A stretch of 27,468 bases of DNA from Thoreauomyces humboldtii. Its lineage: Eukaryota > Chytridiomycota > Chytridiomycetes > Spizellomycetales > Powellomycetaceae. The stretch is from assembly GCA_027596035.1 (NCBI GenBank), contig JADGJA010000254.1:1-27468 (forward strand). The letters run 5' to 3'. The translations under genes were made by a program, and so were the position numbers. The notes under the pieces are model-generated. The model saw only the letters and a program-made list of their open reading frames with translations. It was not told the DNA's origin and made no database searches. Below are positions 19,635 to 27,468 of this stretch, one piece after another (within the stretch, counting starts at the first letter, position 1; each line of letters opens with the position of its first letter).

Positions 19635-20093
19635 CTAAAGTTTTTGGAACCAGGATCGAACAATAGACTTTCTGTTCATATGCAATAATACCAAGACTGT
19701 AGACTACTATTCGCCAAACGACATCAGGAGGAGTGATGCTCGAAATTCGAAAAAGTACTCCCTACCAATGCGGGACCCCGCCTCGCTCGATCGCTCGACC
19801 TCAAAAGCTATGCTCCTTCGTCCTCCAGATCCGTCCCGCCGCATTGGGGGGAATCGCTCAGTCTCGGACGCGTTGCGCTTTTGGCCTTCGACAGATATGC
19901 GGGTTTGTGCGGCAAAGTCAGAGCCAGTGAGTCAAGAAGACTGGGTTCCAGGCGTTGTTCTGGTGGAAAGACGGCGTCCTTGATGATTCAAACGAAAAGG
20001 CGACTTACCACGATGTTGACATGATGGAACTATACTAGCTTTGGTCGTGCCCTGGTGTGCGGAAATCGGGTATCACGATATATTTGCAATCTA
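19635..20093. other. Convergent 3' region between the transporter and the TMEM209-like gene
   Basis: The two genes end facing each other across 459 bases. Frames here (for example plus 19768-19983) show no family resemblance. AT-richer stretches with AATAATA (about 19684-19690) follow the transporter stop and may hold its polyadenylation signal. Confidence 0.45.
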
Positions 20094-22990
20094 CTACTTG
20101 TTGGCTTCGAACCAGCTTCTCCGTCCCATGGACGGCCCATGCTCCACTACAGATGTCAGCTCGATCGTCTTTCCGCCCACGTGCAGGTTCCTAAGGGAGA
20201 AAGACAGGTCAGCATCAAGAAAAGCACGAAAGAACGAAAGCGTACCCAATGTAGCCAGCAGCCTCGGTCTTGATGTAGTAAGCAAAGAGACAGAGCGTCT
20301 GAAACGCGTTGTTGCGGCCCTGGTAAAACATGTATAAGACGAAATGCGTGGATTGCAGTATGTGCAAGTAAACATACTGAGTAGATATCGTAAACAGTTC
20401 CTTCGACCACGTCGTGGTAGTGCGGCGGCCACTTCGTATAATGCCGAATTTGAACGTTCTTGCTTCGCGAGTCTTCTACTCAACAACGATATTAGATTCG
20501 ACCGGGTACCGGTTGAATGCAAAGTCAGCTGCACCTGGCTTCTTTTCGAGGGGAATAAAGTAATCTTTACTGAAGGGGAAGAACTCGTAGATCGCAAAGT
20601 TCCCTCCGGGCATCAGTTCGTCCAGGTACCGGCAGAACATGTGCACGATGAGCTTTGAAAAGTGGTCTGTCAGTTTCTCGGTTAATCCTTAGCAAGATCG
20701 TGCAAGGGGTCACCTGGGAGTCCGTTGGTCGGGATTCGCTCGACCAGTCCTTGTCATTAAAGCGAGACCCGCCATTCCACTTGAAGTTCGCAAGATTATT
20801 CCCCGAAGCAAGCTCTGCACCGCTGGTCAGCATATACGGGCGGAAGGGAACAGTGGCAACGGCAACTCACGCTTTATACGCTCAACAATATAATCACGGC
20901 AGTTCCAGCCGGGGACCGTGAGGTGATTTTCGAGCTTGAGCCTTTCCTGCACCATTGCTTCCTGAAATGGAAGGGGTGAGGGATGAGGACCTGTTCTTCT
21001 CAAGGCATCCTAGTCGCCTGTTCTGTCCGTACCGTTTTGAATCTTTGACTCAGTTCGTACAAAGTCTGTGGTGTTTGTCCGGTGGCGGGCGCCGCAGGAC
21101 CAGCAGGCTTGGCTCCGAACATCGAGAAGCCGAAACCTTGGCTGGACGTGTTCTGCGTGATAGAAGCCGTGTTGGCATCCATAGCAGCTCGGTTCGCCGC
21201 AAGGAGGCCCTCCTGCATCGTGGCTGCTGCACAGCTCAGATGCTTCATCTGGGCGCTGGCAAACTTGTCGTCGCACTGTGTGATTCTCTTTGCAAGGGGC
21301 TTCACAACCTTAGCCGCAAGCCACTGAAGATAGAGACATCATCAGGTCAGAAAGCTTTCCACTGGTGCTGTCTTACAAGTAACTTACAGAGCGCATCTTT
21401 TCTGTCCAATCGTCGATGTAATTGGCGATTCTCCAGTCCTCAAGCGTCTGAGAAACAAGTTCAGAACAACGCGCTTTCTCGCAATTAATCCACTGACATG
21501 CGCACCTTCTGGGGTTCCTTGATGACCACACCATCTTCTATCCGTTCTTGGACCTTGGCTGGCATCGAAATCTTCGACGCGCCTTTGAATCGCGGGATTT
21601 CCGGTCCGTTGTTCACGAACGGAGACATTGGAGCTCTGCCAGGAGAGTCAAAGCCGTAGTAGTTGCCGGAAGCATCCTCTGCCTGCTTTTGATCTATCAT
21701 AAAGTGGCCGCAGTGAGTGGAAGTGCCTAGATTCAGGTCCTTGGCAAGGCGCTTACCGTTCGACTCCGGATTTGACCTGTTCAGCATAGCTTCCAGGGCG
21801 TATCGATCGCGGATTGGCTCCTCGTGCATATGAGCGGGCGATGTGGCCAGCATGTACTTTGCCAAGGGTGACACCGGCGTGGAGACAAGGCCTCGAGGGG
21901 TGCGTTCGTGCTGTTTTGGTGAATAAGGGGTGCCAGAATATGGACTGGAGTTTGCATCTTGGTATGTGTCACTCCTATCTCCCTGTGACGCCTGGTGCTG
22001 GTCATTCTTCTTCGAGCGTGAGGTAGCTACGTCGAACTGCGGTTTCTTGATGTCGGCATACTTTCCACCGCTTTGTCGAGCAGGAGTTGAAGGGTCCAGG
22101 CCAAAGAGCTTCCGTTGCTCGGGCGTCAAGCCGTAGTCGGCAAACAGCGGAGAGGGTTTGAAGTACTTTACGAGGAGGTAGACAATGTTCAATGCTGTAA
22201 CGACGGCGTATCCTATGACTGTGGATTATGGTAAGCCAAGATGGCGCTTCAAATTGCAAAAAGAACTCTTCCATATCCTCACAAGCAGCCTGAACAATGT
22301 TTGGAGCGACGAATCGTGATGCGACGGTCTGTATCGAACTTGCAATGCAGAAGTTTATGATGAGGATGCGCCTCACATTCGGTGTTTCCTCGCGGTCGCG
22401 TACCTGTACCAGCCCGATACGTAAGCGGCACCGAGTCCGAACACGGCCCAGCAGTTCCAAGCGAGTTTGCGATGATCCACGTCTCCGAAACCTCGGCGCG
22501 TCAGTTGTTGCGCGACTTCGGGCAGGGCGGGATGTTCCCAGCGCAATGGACTCTGGGGGGGTGGGGTCCCACGCGTCTCGCTCTTCCGAGAGGGAGACTC
22601 TGCAGCGGCAGCTACGACGGGTTTGGAGGGTGTCGATGGAGGGTATGATGGCTCCTTCCTCCGCGGTGAAGAGGTAGAACGGGATAAGGTTGCGAATCGA
22701 GGTTCATCGCGTGCTTTGGGAGACTGAGGACTGGGTGGTCCCCAGGACGGATGGGGAGAGCCCATAGGCGAGGAGTCGCGGAGCCTGGAAAAGCCTCTGT
22801 TGTGAAAAGGCGTGGAAGGTTCTGAGTGTTGCTGGCGTTGTTCGTTTCCACTCGCAGTGTCCTTGCCGAGAGGTGAGAATGCCCTGCGCTCCGGAGTGGC
22901 CCGTGTGGACTGACGGATGGGAGTTGCATTGCGGGACCGAGCATGAAACGGGGAGAGCGGAGGTGCGGATGCCCCATAAGAACTGTACAT
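20094..22990 (-). CDS. TMEM209 / CytB561_N-family membrane protein
   Basis: Twelve minus-strand exons (starts 22990, 22338, 22218, 21693, 21447, 21323, 20961, 20814, 20652, 20475, 20319, 20190; last ends 20094) join in frame to 741 codons, 740 aa, with introns of 55-71 nt. Residues 1-170 are disordered and full of Ser-Pro. Two membrane segments follow: about 180-196 (WAVFGLGAAYVSG) and about 209-232 (NIVQAAFIGYAVVTALNIVY). A second Ser/Pro-rich linker comes next. The C-terminal half carries TMEM209 landmarks: KMRSWLAAKVVKPL, ERIKQLASG, FKWNGGSRFNDKDW, TDSQLIVHMFCRYLD, PPHYHDVVEG and GRNNAFQTLCLFAYYIKT. Human TMEM209 is a nuclear-envelope protein reported to contact Nup205. The intron at 21694-21756 is a stop-free multiple of three, so it could be retained (761 aa). 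The Pfam name is historical; no cytochrome function is implied. Confidence 0.87.
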
Positions 22991-23386
22991 GGTTGTGGGA
23001 GTTATGCCAATTTCACTGCTCAGAAACTGAAGATCGGGCTCGTGGGTGCACAGTTAAAGCCCTTTAATCCGATTCTACGGACACAGTAGGAGAAGCAACA
23101 GCCCTTTGACGTTGAACTTCCTGGGCCTTGGGTCGGCTCCAATCACGATTCCACCTTGCAGCAAGTAGATTAGGTCCGGGAGGCGAACGGAACAGCACCG
23201 AGGGAAGACTTGGGAAAGAAGGAGGACGAAGGATGCGCGCGGCCAATGTCCCGTCCGAACGCATCGGACACAGGTCGTCCCTCTCCACGGACCTTTCTCA
23301 CCTCGCTCCCCGAAGGTCCACCTCAGACGTACGTACAGTAGCTCCTCCGAAGCTCCCCGTCGCGGTCTCTAGCATCGTCTCTCAGA
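22991..23386. promoter_or_regulatory. Divergent region between the TMEM209-like and GST-fold genes
   Basis: Two genes point away from these 396 bases. A short CGTACGTACAGTA patch (23329-23341) echoes the GTAC-rich motif upstream of the transporter. A frame crossing into the next gene (23128-23499) is out of phase with it and was not called. Confidence 0.4.
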
Positions 23387-24535
23387 ATGTCCAATCCGCT
23401 GTCACGGCTGCAATCTCGCTTGGCACTACATTCGCATCTCCCAACCGCACCTCCCATCATCATCCATACAACTCAAACTCCTGGTCACTTTGCGACTGAC
23501 GATGCCCGTCGCATCCGCTGGGCCCTCCGCCTGAAGGACTCCGACTGGTACGAGTGCGTAGGATCTACAGCTGTCGACACACTCGTCGGTTCTTCACCTG
23601 CTTCGACGGGAAAACCTCATGACAGACGCGCGTGGACTGGCGACCAACCAGCAGTGCAGATCGGGCGTGACGTGTACTGGGGCGTCGCCGCCGCTCTCCG
23701 TGGGATCGAGCGCAGATGTGGCCATCCGACTCTCTTTCCATGCGGACGAGGAACGGGTAAGGAAGACATGACCAACGCGCTAAGGAGATGGGCCGACACG
23801 AGCTTTCGAACCGCCCTGGCACCTCTCCTCTCGGCTCTACCGTCCGAGCATCAGCAGCATCGCAAGGACGGCGTGTCGCCATCCTCTCCTTCCGCTTCCC
23901 ATTCCGCTCCGCAATCGCACCACCAGCTACACGCACACCTTGCCACGATCGAAGCACTTCTCGCAGCCTCCACTCCCTCAAAATCCATCCAGGACGCCAA
24001 CCCTGATCGCCGCATATCCGTGGCGGACGGAGTGGCCGGGCAGGAGGCGATCACCACGACAAAGTGGCACGGCATACATGCTTCAGCGCCGTATCCGCAT
24101 GCCACAGACATCTGCCTTGCTTCGACAGTCTACACGCTTCGCAACAACGTGCCGTCCTTTCGAAGGGACTTCACCGCCGGCTACCCGCTCACCGCTGCTT
24201 GGGTGGACCGCGTCGTTGCCTACCTCTCGGGACCAGAAGACGGCACCCACGTGTCCTCCCAGGACTGCTTGGATGTGCTCGGGAACGACTACTCGGTCGG
24301 CCAGGTCGGCGCAGGACCACCAGGCAAGACGGACGTGACGGTGGGACTGGCCACCGGAGAGGAGCTTTCAGGAAGCCTGGAGGTGGTGGCTGCCAACGAT
24401 CTGACGCTAGCTTGCTCCGTGGTCGTACCTGGCAGCAAGCCGGTGCGGACCGTCACGTGCTCGGTCACGGTAGCGAGGGAGGACGTCGTGGCGGAAACCC
24501 GCGCTCGGTCAAAGAGCATTAGATATGTAGATTGA
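23387..24535 (+). CDS. Glutathione S-transferase-fold protein with extra C-terminal domain
   Basis: A single exon encodes 382 aa. Residues about 23-105 look like the thioredoxin-fold half of a GST: a strand (PIIIHTTQTPG), a helix (ARRIRWALRLK), then QPAVQIGRDVYWGVAAALRG, which matches the Pro-x-Leu-x-x-Gly strand and the following helix. An all-helical C-terminal half includes ALRRWADTSFRTALAPLL and HATDICLASTVYTLRN. It is interrupted by a His/Ser/Gln-rich insertion (about 153-185). Residues about 300-370 form an unrelated beta-rich segment (DVTVGLATGEELSGSLEVVA) that ordinary GSTs of about 220 aa lack. The usual N-terminal catalytic Ser/Tyr/Cys cannot be assigned with confidence, so enzymatic activity is uncertain. 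No targeting peptide is obvious. It overlaps the doubtful minus-strand ORF by 17 bases. Confidence 0.7.
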   Translation: MSNPLSRLQSRLALHSHLPTAPPIIIHTTQTPGHFATDDARRIRWALRLKDSDWYECVGSTAVDTLVGSSPASTGKPHDRRAWTGDQPAVQIGRDVYWGVAAALRGIERRCGHPTLFPCGRGTGKEDMTNALRRWADTSFRTALAPLLSALPSEHQQHRKDGVSPSSPSASHSAPQSHHQLHAHLATIEALLAASTPSKSIQDANPDRRISVADGVAGQEAITTTKWHGIHASAPYPHATDICLASTVYTLRNNVPSFRRDFTAGYPLTAAWVDRVVAYLSGPEDGTHVSSQDCLDVLGNDYSVGQVGAGPPGKTDVTVGLATGEELSGSLEVVAANDLTLACSVVVPGSKPVRTVTCSVTVAREDVVAETRARSKSIRYVD

Positions 24536-24788
24536 CCAGATCTGACGTGGAATATATTTCTGCGGGCCAGTGATATTCTGAATAGAGTTCCAAAATGGAT
24601 TCCTCCACTTCGCGTTGCGCGTCCGATGTTTTGGTAGGGAACCCATCATCGCCGATATAATGGAAAGCAGCTGAAAGGTCATCTACCCAGTTTTCTTCGT
24701 CCGAAGCGCTTGCTTCAGACTGAGTGAAGGCACCGTCGTTCACTGGAACGAAGTCGGTCGGCGTCGCCGTGTCGGCGGAAAAGCGCAT
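24519..24788 (-). CDS. Possible small acidic protein (89 aa)
   Basis: One exon from ATG 24788 to the stop at 24519 encodes an acidic, soluble-looking protein with ENWVDDLSAAFHYIGDDGFP in the middle and a C-terminal helix-like EVEESILELYSEYHWPAEIY. No family is recognised. It is convergent with, and overlaps by 17 bases, the GST-fold gene. The frame stays open upstream of the ATG (PEDRIDPGRG), but no further ATG lies nearby, so either this is the start or the gene begins in an unseen exon. Real gene or chance frame cannot be decided by eye. Confidence 0.3.
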   Translation of the reverse strand: MRFSADTATPTDFVPVNDGAFTQSEASASDEENWVDDLSAAFHYIGDDGFPTKTSDAQREVEESILELYSEYHWPAEIYSTSDLVNLHI

Positions 24789-25060
24789 GCCACGTCCAGG
24801 ATCGATTCGATCTTCCGGATCTAACTAAAACAGTTTCACTTACAAATAGCGTTTTGATACGATAAATCCGGTGCAAGGGTTGCTGGCGTCGGCGTATCCT
24901 TTAGCGAGGACGGAAAGGATTTGCCTTTTCCCAAGATTCAAGATGCAGCCGAGGGCAAATCGCGACGGGTGCCTGACGGTGCACCGGTTGCACGCTGTCC
25001 TGTCGTTTTCACCTTCTCTTTCTTATTCCCTGGGATCAAAACCAACACACCAGATCAACA

Positions 25061-26520
25061 ATGCTTTCCACCACCGTGTTTCGAAGTTTAGCTCGGCCCC
25101 TCCGGTGCCCCGTCATAGCAACCACCGGGATTCGGTTGTGCAATGCCATGCAGGTGTCCAGACGGCACCGCAACTCTCGCGCGACGCGGCCAAAGACCAC
25201 CCACAGCACCAAACACGACGGCAACTTCGCGGGGTCCGCAACGGATCGTCTGGCAAACTACTCGAAGCCTCAGGGCATGTCTGCCACAAGCGCCCGGCGG
25301 TTGGCCAAAGCTAAAGCCGACAGGACAGCAGCGTCGATCGGTCGCAGTGGGGCCCCCCCTGGCACCACGACCCCTCGCGGGACAAAAGCGAAAAGGCCAG
25401 CCGTTGCAGATGATCCACCGCCGCCAGAAAAGGTCGGCCCGCAGGTAGAAACGCGTGAACTCAAGTCGAATTTGAGGAGCACGGGACGCGGATCGACGAG
25501 TTTCCGGAACGCCGGTTGGGGATGCGCAAGAACGTTGCCCGCCTCAAGGTTTTGAACGGGGAGGTGTCAGTCAAAGGGTCTGCGCACGCGCGCTTCGTAG
25601 ACTTGAAGCCAGCCGGCTTACTCAACGCCGGGGACGTGGTCGTGGCCATCATGATCAAGCGGAAGCCAAAGGAAAATCAGATGACCAAAGCCGAAAGAAC
25701 GGAACTCGACACGCAAATCGACGAGGAGACGAAAAAGCTCCGCGCTAGCATCTTATACCGGGACGAGCAGATTCTGGTCATCAACAAATACCAGGGTCTG
25801 GCGGTACAGGGCGGGTCCAAGACCTCGATGCACCTTGATCGATTGTTGGAAGGCTTAAAGTTCGACGCGGAGGAAGCATCAAGGTTGGTCCATCGCCTCG
25901 ACAAGGATACCACTGGCGCGATGCTTCTTGCTCGTTCCAAGAGGGGTGCAGCTCGCATCAGCAAGATGCTCAAGAGTGCGGAAGACTCGATAGAGAAATC
26001 TTACATGGCGGTGGTCATCCAATCGCCATCAGCAGCGCTAGAATCTCGCCCGGTTGATCAAGCTGGATTTCGTAACATCACTACCGGTGTAGTACTGGTC
26101 GGGAAGCCTGGCGTTGAGAAGATGACGACAGTCGAATGGTACGACGGCGATGTGACAGACCCCGGCGACGGTGTCAAGAAGGCGGTTACCCTTTGGAAGC
26201 CGATCACCGCCGCAAAACCGTTATCTCTTCTCGAACTACGACCGCAGACAGGAAGGAAGCATCAATTACGTGTCCACTGCGCTTTGGAGCTCAAGACACC
26301 TATCCTTGGGGATTACAAGTACGGTCAAGGATGTCCGAAAGGACTGCGCGGCTATTTAGATGGCAGCCGGGTGCCCATGCACTTGCACATGAGAAAGCTT
26401 ACTGTCCGTGACTGGTATGGACCCGGTTCGGACTTGGTGGTTACGGCCCCGATCCCTCCGCATATGGAGAAAACTTTACACCAGCTAGACATTATCAAAG
26501 CTCCTTCGTCTGTGTCATAG
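25061..26520 (+). CDS. RluA-family pseudouridine synthase, probably mitochondrial
   Basis: The N-terminus from ATG 25061 (MLSTTVFRSLARPLRCPVIA) is Arg/Ser-rich without acidic residues, a likely mitochondrial presequence. The catalytic part lies in another frame, ending at 26520. An S4-like RNA-binding segment (about 25470-25660; RIDEF, KNVARLKVLNGEVSVKG) comes first. Then come ILVINKYQGLAVQGG and motif II VHRLDKDTTGAMLLA, with the catalytic Asp at 25900-25902. LLELRPQTGRKHQLRVHCA and PILGDYKYG complete the RluA set. These enzymes convert uridine to pseudouridine in rRNA, tRNA or mRNA; substrate is unknown here. The frame changes between about 25450 and 25475. An intron with acceptor CTCAAG at 25462-25467 fits only with a poor donor, so an assembly indel is equally possible. 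It may match vertebrate RPUSD-type or yeast Pus5-type enzymes. Confidence 0.82.
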
Positions 26521-26954
26521 CATGAGCCTCCCAATAGTCAGAAGCATAATTCATGTAGTTCCCGCTGGATTGTCCTGCCGTCCGCCAGGCCGTCCGTTGC
26601 ATTTGCAAGTGTTTCGGTAGCCTCTCTTCCCCAAAAAAAAATCATGAGGATCGGCATCTTGAGGCTTTTCCGAGGCGAACACCACCATCACCGCAGCTCA
26701 CGATTCCCAAACAGAACACACAGTTCAACACCAACACGCCGTTCTCATGCTCATGCACAAGGTTTCAGCGGTAGAGAGGGAATCTGTTCTTAGTCTCGCG
26801 TCGCTGCCCCCCTTCCCCCCTCTTGAACAACACCCTCCACTGCATTTCGGGTGTGCAGAAGATGGAGAGCCGATCCTTTCAGTAACCATGGGCCACGCTT
26901 GAGACCGAACCAGAGAAGTGCAGCAACCCCGCGAGCGAGATAGCAGGTACGTCA

Positions 26955-26989
26955 GCTGGGAGCTCCCAGCAACATATGTTCAATTGAAC
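26955..26989. repeat. Cluster of three perfect palindromes
   Basis: GCTGGGAGCTCCCAGC (26955-26970), AACATATGTT (26971-26980) and GTTCAATTGAAC (26978-26989) are each identical to their reverse complement and lie back to back. The region could hold binding sites for dimeric regulators or form small cruciforms. Confidence 0.65.
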
Positions 26990-27100
26990 TATAGTGCTAT
27001 CCGGCTGCATTACATGGAGCATCCGATTGCTTCACATGGAACAGATGAAGAACAATACATGCATTTGAATCATATAGGAGCGAAAGACTAATTTCTTAGA

Positions 27101-27439
27101 ATGTCAGCATTGCGGTCTCTGATGAACTATGTCATAATCAGGCAAATGCATGCAGGATCTTCATCTTCCCCTCTCACCCCGCCTCTTCGACGCTCGCATG
27201 GATCGAAGAAACAACGTCAGAGGAATTTCACAAGAAAAGCTCAGAGGTTGATGCAGGCCGACCATGCGAAATCGCGCAAACGTGAAGGGGCTACCAAGTC
27301 AGACGGCAGCAACCGTTCTTCCTACTCGGTTGGAATATCCGAGAGGCGTAATCTTCAACGAGGGTCGAACAGCCGTAAAGCGTGTCCTACCCTCCACTTC
27401 TTGTTGAACAGTGCTGCTTCGTCTCATCATCCTTGGTGA
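27101..27439 (+). CDS. Doubtful basic ORF (112 aa)
   Basis: An ATG-initiated frame encodes a strongly basic, Ser-rich product with SHGSKKQRQRNFTRKAQRLM in the middle. The ATG directly follows a good-looking acceptor (GACTAATTTCTTAG, 27087-27100), so the segment could be an internal or last exon of a gene whose 5' part I cannot see. No family is recognised, and a chance frame is quite possible. Confidence 0.2.
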   Translation: MSALRSLMNYVIIRQMHAGSSSSPLTPPLRRSHGSKKQRQRNFTRKAQRLMQADHAKSRKREGATKSDGSNRSSYSVGISERRNLQRGSNSRKACPTLHFLLNSAASSHHPW

Positions 27440-27448
27440 TATGGTGCG

Positions 27449-27468
27449 GCTTTGTTAGAAAACAAAGC
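27449..27468. repeat. Short hairpin at the right edge
   Basis: GCTTTGTT and AACAAAGC form a perfect 8-bp stem around an AGAA loop, ending exactly at the last base. It may be a chance hairpin or part of a larger inverted repeat beyond the edge. Confidence 0.5.

Larger units (their letters stand above)
26521..27468. other. 948-base right end with no confident gene
   Basis: After the RluA stop I see no recognisable gene. The stretch contains an A-rich tract (26632-26641), a cluster of three palindromes (26955-26989), a doubtful basic ORF (27101-27439) and a hairpin at the very edge (27449-27468). It may include the end or promoter of a gene beyond the window. Confidence 0.4.

Noticed and set aside
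20100..20115. tRNA B-box-like GGTTCGAAGCC on the minus strand
   Set aside because: It is the coding end of the TMEM209-like gene (SWFEANK) and has no matching A-box or acceptor stem.
24821..24843. A 23-nt intron candidate in the small minus-strand ORF
   Set aside because: All supported introns here are 55 nt or longer; a 23-nt intron would be exceptional and no start codon lies upstream.
1..27468. A biosynthetic, defence or mobile-element gene cluster
   Set aside because: The genes belong to unrelated housekeeping pathways, and no transposase, reverse transcriptase, polyketide or peptide synthetase, or CRISPR repeats were seen.

Overview
The window is eukaryotic nuclear DNA, almost certainly fungal. 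Genes are dense, on both strands, and split by short introns (about 55-98 nt) with GT...AG ends that can be placed by reading-frame continuity. The products are fungal housekeeping types: PEX7, HAS1, PWP2, a Mep/AMT ammonium transporter, a mitochondrial-type PPR protein and tubulin cofactor A. I see no bacterial operon, phage, CRISPR array, intact transposon or biosynthetic cluster. The general style (moderate GC, many small introns, a TMEM209-like gene) would fit a basidiomycete or an early-diverging fungus. The lineage cannot be fixed by eye.

Layout, left to right. PEX7 (minus, cut by the left edge) diverges from the DEAD-box helicase HAS1 (plus). HAS1 converges on PWP2/UTP1 (minus), and both are nucleolar factors for small-subunit rRNA maturation. 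PWP2 diverges from a very large intronless PPR protein (plus, 1158 aa). Next comes a four-exon, basic, low-complexity protein of unknown function with three degenerate internal repeats (plus). About 2.2 kb with no gene I can support follows; it contains a poly-G / 10-N / poly-C assembly break. Then come tubulin cofactor A (plus), a LisH-CTLH-CRA protein (minus), an unrecognised coiled-coil protein (plus), a five-exon Mep/AMT ammonium transporter (plus), a twelve-exon TMEM209/CytB561_N-like membrane protein (minus), an intronless GST-fold protein (plus), a doubtful small acidic ORF (minus) and an RluA-family, probably mitochondrial, pseudouridine synthase (plus). The last ~950 bases hold only a doubtful ORF and some palindromes.

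The genes are neighbours rather than a pathway. Three themes recur: ribosome biogenesis (HAS1, PWP2), mitochondrial gene expression (PPR, RluA) and organelle or envelope biology (PEX7, TMEM209-like). Exon structures were worked out by joining frames at GT/AG sites and checking that lengths sum to whole codons. Points most worth a second look: the ammonium transporter has Glu (E182) where the first pore histidine normally sits; the TMEM209-like protein is heavily split; the RluA gene has an unresolved frame change; PWP2 starts with an 18-nt coding exon; a 72-bp foldback element lies upstream of the transporter. I found no clearly new multi-gene system.
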